This document shows positions 7,955 to 16,049 of a DNA stretch of 45,527 nt, piece after piece. The stretch is from assembly GCA_028684815.1 (NCBI GenBank), contig JAQUFE010000016.1, positions 1-45,527 of the forward strand, in the 5' to 3' direction. A program made the position numbers and the translations under genes. Origin of the DNA: Sulfurimonas sp. Its GTDB lineage: Bacteria; Campylobacterota; Campylobacteria; Campylobacterales; Sulfurimonadaceae. Every line of letters begins with the position of its first letter. The stretch's first letter is position 1. Below the pieces are notes generated by a model. That model had not been told where the DNA came from and did no database searches. It was given only the letters and a program-made list of their open reading frames with translations.

Positions 7955-9327
7955 GCTATAACCTTTTTATAAATCTCTATATATTTAAGCGCACTCTTAG
8001 TAAATGAGAGATTTTTTTTCATAGCAGTTATCCTCATAGAGTTAAATTTTTCACTATTTTTTTTGAGTTTTATAGCTCTTTTGACTGCTCTTAGCAAATC
8101 TTTTTTACTCTCGTCTTTAAAGACAATCCCATCGACATCATCAACAACACTATCTTTGAGTCCACCTACTTCATGAACAATAGGCAGAGTTCCATAACTC
8201 ATTGCAATCATCTGGTTAAGCCCACAAGGCTCAAACCTTGATGGCATTAGTAAAAAGTCTGCAGCTGCATAAATTTTATGAGATAACTCTTCATTATATG
8301 TGTTTATAAACTCAAAGTTTTCATACTTGTTTGAAAGCCTTTCAAGCTTAGTTGCAAATTCTGAACTCCCCTCTCCTACAATAAGCAGATTTAATTTTTT
8401 TGACACTAATTTTTTCAGTGACTCTATAATCAAATCTATACCTTTTTGCTCAACGATGCGAGTTATCATAACAAAAAGAGGAAGTTTAGATTTTTTTAAA
8501 GAGAAAGTTTTTAAAAAAGCTTTTTTATTTTCTTGCTTTATCTCCAAACTATTATAATCATAATTTTTGTACAGATACTTATCCGTTTTTGGATTAAACA
8601 GAGTCTTGTCTATACCATTTAAGACTCCATAGAGCTTATCTTTATGGTAGTTTAAAAAACCATCAAGTCCACAGCCAAACTCCTGTGTTAAAATCTCTTT
8701 TGCATAAGTTGGACTAACTGTAGTGATGGCATCACTATATGCGATGCCAGCTTTTAAGAAGTTGACCTTGTCATAAAACTCTAATCCATCAGTGTTAAAA
8801 TATTTTTTGTCTATAGAGAGTCTCTCTAGCGAATCCTTAGAAAAGAGTCCTTGATAGGCGAGATTATGAATAGTAAGAATAGTTTTGATTTTTGATTTTT
8901 CTTCTTTAAGATATAAAGAGCTAAGAGCTGTATGCCAATCATTTAGATGCAGTAGTTCTACCTCTAATTTTTTTGCTAAAACAATTATAGCTTTTGAAAA
9001 AATCCCAAAGCGTAAATCATTGTTTGCATAGTCTCCAAACTCATCTGCGTAAAGATTTTGTGTATCACTAAGAAGCGCGGCTTCTACAAAATATGTAGTA
9101 GTGTTGGCTTTTTTATAAAACTTTAACCCATAAGAGACTTCGCCTAACTCAATCTCATCACTATGTTCCATGATTAAACCATCTTTTTTCATAAAGCTAT
9201 AAAATGGCATAAGAGTTGATATATCTACAAACTCTGCTAGTGATTTTGGAAGTGAGGCAGCAACATCTGCTAAGCCGCCACTTTTAGCGTATGGATACAT
9301 CTCACTTGAAGCAAAAAGTACCTTCAT
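7951..9327 (-). CDS. glgA: Glycogen/starch synthase, second paralogue
   Basis: Second GT5 synthase, 458 aa, clearly diverged from the first. It has KSGGLADVAASLP (about 16), QEFGCGLDG, SRFEPCGLNQMIAMSYG (about 360) and EVGGLKDSV. All major GlgA motifs are intact, so it should be active. Its stop codon shares one base with the start region of the next gene downstream of pgm in the array, implying strict co-translation. Having two GlgAs in one operon is unusual and may reflect initiation versus elongation, or ADP- versus UDP-glucose use; that division is inference. Confidence 0.93.
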   Translation of the reverse strand: MKVLFASSEMYPYAKSGGLADVAASLPKSLAEFVDISTLMPFYSFMKKDGLIMEHSDEIELGEVSYGLKFYKKANTTTYFVEAALLSDTQNLYADEFGDYANNDLRFGIFSKAIIVLAKKLEVELLHLNDWHTALSSLYLKEEKSKIKTILTIHNLAYQGLFSKDSLERLSIDKKYFNTDGLEFYDKVNFLKAGIAYSDAITTVSPTYAKEILTQEFGCGLDGFLNYHKDKLYGVLNGIDKTLFNPKTDKYLYKNYDYNSLEIKQENKKAFLKTFSLKKSKLPLFVMITRIVEQKGIDLIIESLKKLVSKKLNLLIVGEGSSEFATKLERLSNKYENFEFINTYNEELSHKIYAAADFLLMPSRFEPCGLNQMIAMSYGTLPIVHEVGGLKDSVVDDVDGIVFKDESKKDLLRAVKRAIKLKKNSEKFNSMRITAMKKNLSFTKSALKYIEIYKKVIA

Positions 9328-10967
9328 TATATACTCTTAAACAACTCTTGCATGATTGTTTGAGCCTCTTTTTGTAACTGAGTTAAATGCTCCCTAGAGA
9401 TAAAACTCTCTGCATATATTTTATATATATCCTCAGTTCCAGATGGACGCATTGCCACCCAGCCATTTTTTGTCACAATTTTGAGTCCGCCTATCTCTGC
9501 ACCATTTCCAGGAGCGTTGCTTAAAATTTTCTCAATTTTCTCACCAGCTAATGTTTCAATATTTATAAACTCAGCCTTAAGTGTTTTTAATATCTTTTTT
9601 TGCTCCAAACTAGCGGGTGCATCTATACGGTCGTAGTAAGATTTACCAAATTCATCTTCAAACTCTTTGTAGATATCTGCTATATCTTTACCAGTGACTG
9701 CCATGATTTCTGCTGCTAAGAGAGTCATAATGATTCCATCTTTATCAGTACTCCAAACACTCGCATCAAAACGAAGAAATGAAGCCCCTGCACTCTCTTC
9801 TCCACCAAAGCCTAAAGAGCCATCATATAAGCCATCAACAAACCACTTAAAGCCAACTGGAACTTCACAAACCTCTCTGTCAAGACTTCTGCAGACATGC
9901 TCTATCATAGAACTTGAAACCAAGGTTTTTCCAACCTTTAAATCTTTTGTAAAGTTTTTCCTATATTTAAACAAGTACCATATAGCTACGCTTAGATAGT
10001 GGTTTGGATTTATCAGTCCAGCTTTTGGCGTAACTATTCCGTGTCTATCAGCATCTGTATCGTTTGCTACGCTCAAATCATAGCTGTCTTTTAAACTAAG
10101 CACTGAAGCCATTGAGTAAGGGGAAGAACAATCCATACGAATCTTGCCATCATGGTCAAGCGTCATAAATGAAAAAGTATAGTCCACATACGGATTTATA
10201 ACATCCATATCAAGCTTATAGTGTGATTTTATCTTCTCATACACAGCTATAGCCGAGCCGCCTAATGCATCTGCCGCAATTTTTAGATTTGATTTTTGAA
10301 TAGAGTTCATATCTACAATTTCACCAAGTGCTTCAACATATGGCGTTATAAAGTCAAACTCACTCAAAAACTTAGATGAAAGAGCCTCATCATAACTGAC
10401 TATTTTTACGTCTTTTAGACTGTTTTTTAGTATCTCATTTGCACGCTTTTCTATAAGCGAAGTCACATCTGTATCAGCTGGTCCGCCATTTGGTGGATTA
10501 TATTTAAAGCCTCCATCTGCTGGGGGATTATGAGATGGTGTTATAACAATTCCATCAGCTTTTTTTTCGCTTTTTTTGTTATGCTCTAAGATAGCAAAAG
10601 AGACAAGTGGCGTAGGTGTATAGTTATCATCTTTTGATATAGCTGCATAGACTCCATTTGCAACACAAACTCTCATAACTGTCATTTGTGCAACGGTGGA
10701 GAGAGCATGTGTATCTTTTGCTACAAAAATTACGCCATCATAGCCCATCTTCTTTTTAAACTCACAAACCGCCTGAGTAATTGCCATAACATGAGCCTCA
10801 TTAAAACTCTTAACTAAAGCATTTCCACGATGACCAGAAGTTCCAAAAGCAACACGCTCTGCCTCTATATCGGCATCTATACTCAGTTCATAGTAAGAAC
10901 CAATAAGCTGTGCGACATCTATAAGTTCACTTTTTGGAGCTACTCTGCCCGCCAAAGAATTTGTCAT
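9327..10967 (-). CDS. pgm: Phosphoglucomutase (alpha-D-glucose type)
   Basis: Interconverts glucose-6-phosphate and glucose-1-phosphate. The 546-aa protein has FGTSGHRG (about 42), the phosphoserine loop VITPSHNPPADGGFK (about 142), the metal loop NDTDADRHG (about 305), the sugar loop GGEESAGASFLR (about 390) and the phosphate site RPSGTEDIYKIYAES (about 510). All four catalytic loops are intact, unlike the mutase-like half of the fusion encoded at 16.0-18.5 kb. Lies one base from galT and overlaps glgA by one base. Confidence 0.96.
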   Translation of the reverse strand: MTNSLAGRVAPKSELIDVAQLIGSYYELSIDADIEAERVAFGTSGHRGNALVKSFNEAHVMAITQAVCEFKKKMGYDGVIFVAKDTHALSTVAQMTVMRVCVANGVYAAISKDDNYTPTPLVSFAILEHNKKSEKKADGIVITPSHNPPADGGFKYNPPNGGPADTDVTSLIEKRANEILKNSLKDVKIVSYDEALSSKFLSEFDFITPYVEALGEIVDMNSIQKSNLKIAADALGGSAIAVYEKIKSHYKLDMDVINPYVDYTFSFMTLDHDGKIRMDCSSPYSMASVLSLKDSYDLSVANDTDADRHGIVTPKAGLINPNHYLSVAIWYLFKYRKNFTKDLKVGKTLVSSSMIEHVCRSLDREVCEVPVGFKWFVDGLYDGSLGFGGEESAGASFLRFDASVWSTDKDGIIMTLLAAEIMAVTGKDIADIYKEFEDEFGKSYYDRIDAPASLEQKKILKTLKAEFINIETLAGEKIEKILSNAPGNGAEIGGLKIVTKNGWVAMRPSGTEDIYKIYAESFISREHLTQLQKEAQTIMQELFKSI

Positions 10968-10968
10968 T

Positions 10969-11982
10969 TTAGTCTCCTCTTAATAATCTTGCACAGTATT
11001 CTGGCTCAACACTGTTTATAAACATTCCAGTAGAAATCTCAAAACCACCTGACCTGTAGATTCTAGGTGTTATTTTTATGGTAAAACGGTAGTTTTTATC
11101 AATATATGGCATGTATTTTTCAGTCTCAAAGTTTAAATTTAATGGCGCTAAATCAAAGAATAAATTATAGTCAAAAACTCCAAGTTGCTTATTTAATTTT
11201 TTAAATGTCATTTTTATGATATTTGCTAAGTCTATAAGATCCTCTCTAGAGCATCTGTTTAGGCTAGATATATTTTTAGTTGGAGCTATCATAACCTCAA
11301 ATGGATACTCACTTGCATAGGGGCAAAAAGAGACAAAGTTTCCAACTATATATAAAACTCTTTTCTTTGCCTTAATCTCATTATGAACTATATCTTCTAT
11401 CTTTCCTCGACCATGGCGGAAGTAATATTCTATATTTCTATTTAAAAAAGCTAATTGCTTTTTAGGCATAATTGGAAGTGCCAACAACTGAGTATGAGGG
11501 TGATCTTGCGTAGCTCCAGCATTTTGTCCAAAATTTTTAAAGATGCTTAGATGTATAAGTCTTTTGTCATCTTTTAGATCTTCTATTCTTAAAATCATAG
11601 TTCGTAGCCAATTTTCAACATCAAAAACACTCAAATCGTTAATATCACAATCATGGCAAGGTGAGTCTATTAAGATTTCATGAGCACCTACGCCTGACTT
11701 AAACTCAAACACTCCATCCCTTTGAGATTTATCTTCAAGTTCAACCTGAACCGCTTTATAAAGATTTGGAACCACTCTTGTTTTCCACATACCTTTGTTA
11801 GGTTCATTGTACCTTAGAGCATAGACCTCATTTGGAGTCATATGTTCATTGCCCTCACAAAATGGACAATTTACTTTAGAACTCTTCTCTCTAGAGTAAC
11901 TTTGTAAATTGGGTCTATGTAACCTCTCTGGTGCGATAATTACATATTTATTGTTAATCGTATCTAATCTTATATCAGACAT
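10969..11982 (-). CDS. galT: Galactose-1-phosphate uridylyltransferase family (GalT-like)
   Basis: HIT-superfamily nucleotidyltransferase, 337 aa. The active-site triad is QDHPHTQ (about 158), where the second His carries the nucleotidyl group, and CPFCEGNEHMTP holds zinc ligands. I chose ATG 11982 over the adjacent GTG 11985. It overlaps the upstream GH57 gene by 8 nt. No other Leloir gene (galK, galE) is nearby, so the true reaction may be exchange between UDP- or ADP-sugars and glucose-1-phosphate in glycogen metabolism. The substrate is therefore uncertain although the family is secure. Confidence 0.85.
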   Translation of the reverse strand: MSDIRLDTINNKYVIIAPERLHRPNLQSYSREKSSKVNCPFCEGNEHMTPNEVYALRYNEPNKGMWKTRVVPNLYKAVQVELEDKSQRDGVFEFKSGVGAHEILIDSPCHDCDINDLSVFDVENWLRTMILRIEDLKDDKRLIHLSIFKNFGQNAGATQDHPHTQLLALPIMPKKQLAFLNRNIEYYFRHGRGKIEDIVHNEIKAKKRVLYIVGNFVSFCPYASEYPFEVMIAPTKNISSLNRCSREDLIDLANIIKMTFKKLNKQLGVFDYNLFFDLAPLNLNFETEKYMPYIDKNYRFTIKITPRIYRSGGFEISTGMFINSVEPEYCARLLRGD

Positions 11983-14008
11983 CACTCACCTCTACTGCAA
12001 CTTTTAAACTTAAGTTTGATTCATATGGAGTTGTAAATATAAAAGATATTCCTTGTGCTACTCTATCAAAACCACTCTCACTTTGAGATATTGTATTTAA
12101 TACATATCCATACATATCACACTTCTTATTTGTTGTGATTTTTATAATTCTCTCTGTATAATCATCTGCAATAAGGAGCTCATCACAATCATCCTCACTA
12201 AATCCATCGCCAATAGTTTTAGAATTAAAGGTCACTTTATATGGATGTGCAAAGTGAAAATTAAACTCCATAGCATAGAAGAGTTTTTGCGTGTATTCAC
12301 TTTGGATTTCTAAATCTAGCTCCACTCTATTTTTATCAAAAGCATACTCTTTTGTTAATCTTGTTGGATATGATTTATCTAGATACAATCCACCATTTCT
12401 AATAAAAGTATTTTCATTTTTTGCTTTTGTAAAGGTTTGATTTGCAAAGTCTCCGACCTCTCTAAAGGAGAGATTTTTAAAATTATCTAAACAAAAACCT
12501 TCAAAACTAAAATGGTCTATAAATGAATATTTTGGATGCCAGTCATATATAAGTTCATCTTTTAAACTCTCATCTATAACTGTTGCGTCACTATGTATAG
12601 TCTCTATCTCATCTTCACTATTTTGTTCTCTTGTATCTACTTTTTTTGGATTTAAAATTTTCTCATGATAAGCCTCTTCCCTTCTCATAAGTGTGTTTTG
12701 CCAATTAAAAAGAGTATCAAAAGAGCCAAATTCAATCATTTGAGCGCCATGTTTTGTTGAAAGCACGACACTTAGATTTTGGGTCAATACTTTAAGTTCA
12801 TCATATCCATCTTTATCTATATCTAAAACTTCATATGTTGTGTGATTTTTAGCTCTTGTTTTTTCTATCTCAAGGAGATATCTGTAAGCATTATCTCTTA
12901 GGTTTGGAAGATAAAGACCTCCAAAAACACCATGCCAAAAGACATCATTTGTTTGTAGTTTATATAGCGACTTTAAAGTGTCTTTATCAAAATTATCTTG
13001 ATTTAAACTAAGATTTAACATTCTTTTATGAAGATAATTACTCTCCAAATATTTTATAAAAAAATTCTTCCATGTACCACCTTTTACAAAGGCAACTGCC
13101 ATATCATTAAAATATTTATCTCCAAGGGATTGTTTTAAACGCTCTAGTGCCATAGTTTGCTTTGGCATTAGACTCCACTCTCCCATCTCAAAATACGAAG
13201 TATTGTTCAAATAAGCTAAACCTATAGAACGATTTTCTCTCATATAAGCACTATAATGCTCTGTTTTAATCTGTTCATGACCTATCACAGCTTCCACAAA
13301 CTTCTCTAGCCATTTTTTCTTATATACCCATTCATGAGTTTTTGGCCATAAACCAAACTTTTCTGCATCGTCGAATATTATGGCTGCAGAGTTTTTGTTT
13401 TGTGAACAATTTAGTATTGTCTCGATGGAGCGCTCAACGCTGAAAAATGGCAAGGCATATCTCAAAGATTGCGCTATTGGAAACAACCCAATCTCGACTC
13501 CACTCTCTTCAGTTTTATAATATCCGTCCATTTTATTGGCACAAAAACCACTACTTAAAAAGTGATAATCATCTACCATTACAAACTCATTCCCACAAGC
13601 CGCTATATCTGGAACTATTGAAGATTCCCAAACTCTTTCAGTGAGCCATAGCCCTTTTGGACTTACGCCTAGATGCTTTTTTATATATTTATTTAGTTTT
13701 TTTATCTGCGCTTGGCGATCGTTTGAGGGGATCGAACTAAGAACTGGCTCATAGTAGCCTGCGCTTACCCACTCTATAGAACCACTATCAGTTAATGTTT
13801 TCATATTTTTAAATATATCAGGGCTGTTTTTTCTTATTCTATCAAGCAGCCAACCGCTGCAGTGAACACTGAATTTAAAATCAGGGTAGTTAATCATTGT
13901 CTCAAAAAAAGGTTTATAACAAAGCTCTATAGCTTCATCGACAGCCTCCCTAAAATTATCAACTGGTTGATGCATATGCACACCAAATAACAAAGACACT
14001 TTACGCAT
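11975..14008 (-). CDS. GH57 family 4-alpha-glucanotransferase/amylase-like
   Basis: The 677-aa protein begins with the GH57 signature VHMHQPVDN. GLWLTERVWESS (about 122) carries the presumed nucleophile Glu, and AAIIFDDAEKFGLWP (about 215) carries the acid Asp. The C-terminal region beginning around 400 (EVLDIDKDGYDELKVLTQNLSV...) matches the beta-sandwich that follows the barrel in GH57 4-alpha-glucanotransferases. Such enzymes disproportionate maltodextrins, here probably for glycogen remodelling in the cytoplasm, as no signal peptide is seen. Its leader AAGGAAAAATA-ATG is nearly identical to that of the second tolC (29.5 kb), which has ATA in place of ATG. Confidence 0.85.
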   Translation of the reverse strand: MRKVSLLFGVHMHQPVDNFREAVDEAIELCYKPFFETMINYPDFKFSVHCSGWLLDRIRKNSPDIFKNMKTLTDSGSIEWVSAGYYEPVLSSIPSNDRQAQIKKLNKYIKKHLGVSPKGLWLTERVWESSIVPDIAACGNEFVMVDDYHFLSSGFCANKMDGYYKTEESGVEIGLFPIAQSLRYALPFFSVERSIETILNCSQNKNSAAIIFDDAEKFGLWPKTHEWVYKKKWLEKFVEAVIGHEQIKTEHYSAYMRENRSIGLAYLNNTSYFEMGEWSLMPKQTMALERLKQSLGDKYFNDMAVAFVKGGTWKNFFIKYLESNYLHKRMLNLSLNQDNFDKDTLKSLYKLQTNDVFWHGVFGGLYLPNLRDNAYRYLLEIEKTRAKNHTTYEVLDIDKDGYDELKVLTQNLSVVLSTKHGAQMIEFGSFDTLFNWQNTLMRREEAYHEKILNPKKVDTREQNSEDEIETIHSDATVIDESLKDELIYDWHPKYSFIDHFSFEGFCLDNFKNLSFREVGDFANQTFTKAKNENTFIRNGGLYLDKSYPTRLTKEYAFDKNRVELDLEIQSEYTQKLFYAMEFNFHFAHPYKVTFNSKTIGDGFSEDDCDELLIADDYTERIIKITTNKKCDMYGYVLNTISQSESGFDRVAQGISFIFTTPYESNLSLKVAVEVSDV

Positions 14009-14017
14009 TATTTTTCC

Positions 14018-16039
14018 TTATACATACCAGTTTTTACTATAATCGTCATCTAAATCAATTTTAAGTTCGCCAAAACCAGGAAGAGATTGGATAATCTTTC
14101 CATTTTGTTCAACCTCAAAGATTATAGATATTGAATCAGTATCTATTAACTTTTTATCTATACTTATCTCAAACACATCTTCAAATGCCACTTCAACTTC
14201 GATTGGCCCTATAAATGTTTTTTGCGATATTAAAGGTAGTTTTGACTTGATATTTAAAGGTTCAATAGTTATATGAACAAAGTCATCGCTGCTTAATATC
14301 TTCCTTTTAGCTAGAAATGAAACATATACATTTTTACTATCTTGACCATATAATATTTTTCTTATTGGTCCTCTTTGTCTATCCATAGTTGAAAATAACT
14401 TACTCTCATCAATAACACCACAGCCAATCCATTCAAAAAATGAGTCATGTTTTCCGTTCATATGTGGGGATATATTAGACTGTGGTTTTAACCAAAAGTC
14501 CACAACACTCTTCTCTTCTAAAATTGGTATAAAGATATCTGTCGGAGCCTTAAGATTCATTAACTCATAAATTTCAATCAGGTGATTTCTAAATAACTCA
14601 TCAAACTCTACACCAAAGTCTGTATAGTGGTCATCTCCATACCACCAAAACCAATCTGAACACTCTGCAGCTAAAAAATGTTCACTTATCTTAGCTTTAA
14701 TCTCATCACTCAAACCATCTTTATGTCTTTGATAATCTCTTTTTGTAATGTAAATAAGTTCCCAAGCTCTAGTTTTTTCATTGTGACCAACCCAAGTATT
14801 AAACTCACCATTAATCCAACTCCCAGGAGCTAGGTTTTGTAATTTTACTTTGTCTAACTCATAGACTTCATCCATAGTTAAAGTCTTGCACCAAGAGAGA
14901 TGACCTAGTTTACTATAGAGCGCATCAAAAAAATCAAAGCCATTATTTTTATAAAATTCCCATGCATTTTCACCATCTAAAATAACAAAAACTGTACCTT
15001 TATTGTTATTGTGTTCTATTTTTTGAAGCTCACTTACAAAATTGTTTGCGGCAGATTCGGCATCTTGATGTCTATATGAAAAACCAATCAAATCACTTAA
15101 ATAGTGGTCTCTAAATCCGATACACATATCATTATATTCATATGCTTTATAGAGATTATCTCTGTTGCGAGAATTTATGGATTTAAACAGTATCTCTTCA
15201 TCCGTCGCTATCCATTTGATATTGTGCTCACTTAGAAGTGCCACAGTTTTTTCATCTACTGAACCCTCTGCAGGCCAAAATCCATTTGGTACGAACCCAA
15301 AAGTTTCCTCAAATAGCTCTTTTGATTTTACTACCTGCAACGATGCATCATCTGCTAGCGTCATATAATCTTTTGGAATATTTGTACTAGGATTTGCATA
15401 GATTGCATTTTTCATATCTAAGAGTAGTGGCAATATAGGATGATTCAAAGGCGTTGTAGATATGCTAATAACACCCTCACTGTGTAGTTTAGAGTAGTAA
15501 TCAAAGATGCTAGATACAAATCCTGAGAGCTCTGTTAAAAGCAAAGCCTTATCTTCATAATCATAGTCTCTACTCTTTTGAATCAGATGCTTTACAACTT
15601 GAGAATTTTGTCTTAAGTAGATACCACACCAAGAGAGCATAAAAAGTACTTCAATATCTAAAAGTTCATTATTATTAAAATGCTCTCTATAATACAACTC
15701 TTTATATCTTGGAAACTCTTTAACCATAGTATCGTATTGCGTACTTTTACAGATTTTTAAAATCCAAGCTCTTGATTTTTCATCTAAAAGAGTTGGATCG
15801 CTAAGCCAAAGAGCTAAAAACTTATCATGCTCATCTGCCCTGCGATAGTAGAGCTTAAGCTGTGATATAAGTGGAGAAGTTATATTAAAAGTAGCTTTTA
15901 AACCCTTATGTCTATAAAGCATCCAAGGCATATCATAATAATCTTTTATTGCATGCAGAAAAACCCATGGCATCTGCATAATACCGTTAGCATCCCGATA
16001 GTCAGGTTGATGCATGTGCCATATAAAACTAAGATTCAA
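14018..16039 (-). CDS. GH57 family alpha-amylase/amylopullulanase-like
   Basis: The 673-aa protein starts IWHMHQPDYRD (GH57 region 1). NGFWPAEGSVDEKTV (about 260) carries the nucleophile Glu and VFVILDGENAWEFY (about 350) the acid Asp. GSWINGEFNTWVGH and DWFWWYGDDHYTDF follow, typical of the amylopullulanase/alpha-amylase branch. The C-terminal part (after about 530) is a beta-rich DUF3536-like tail. There is no secretion signal, so it should act on internal glucan. It is not close to the neighbouring GH57 in sequence; the pair likely splits hydrolysis or debranching and transglycosylation. Confidence 0.85.
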   Translation of the reverse strand: MNLSFIWHMHQPDYRDANGIMQMPWVFLHAIKDYYDMPWMLYRHKGLKATFNITSPLISQLKLYYRRADEHDKFLALWLSDPTLLDEKSRAWILKICKSTQYDTMVKEFPRYKELYYREHFNNNELLDIEVLFMLSWCGIYLRQNSQVVKHLIQKSRDYDYEDKALLLTELSGFVSSIFDYYSKLHSEGVISISTTPLNHPILPLLLDMKNAIYANPSTNIPKDYMTLADDASLQVVKSKELFEETFGFVPNGFWPAEGSVDEKTVALLSEHNIKWIATDEEILFKSINSRNRDNLYKAYEYNDMCIGFRDHYLSDLIGFSYRHQDAESAANNFVSELQKIEHNNNKGTVFVILDGENAWEFYKNNGFDFFDALYSKLGHLSWCKTLTMDEVYELDKVKLQNLAPGSWINGEFNTWVGHNEKTRAWELIYITKRDYQRHKDGLSDEIKAKISEHFLAAECSDWFWWYGDDHYTDFGVEFDELFRNHLIEIYELMNLKAPTDIFIPILEEKSVVDFWLKPQSNISPHMNGKHDSFFEWIGCGVIDESKLFSTMDRQRGPIRKILYGQDSKNVYVSFLAKRKILSSDDFVHITIEPLNIKSKLPLISQKTFIGPIEVEVAFEDVFEISIDKKLIDTDSISIIFEVEQNGKIIQSLPGFGELKIDLDDDYSKNWYV

Positions 16040-16049
16040 ATTTCATCCT

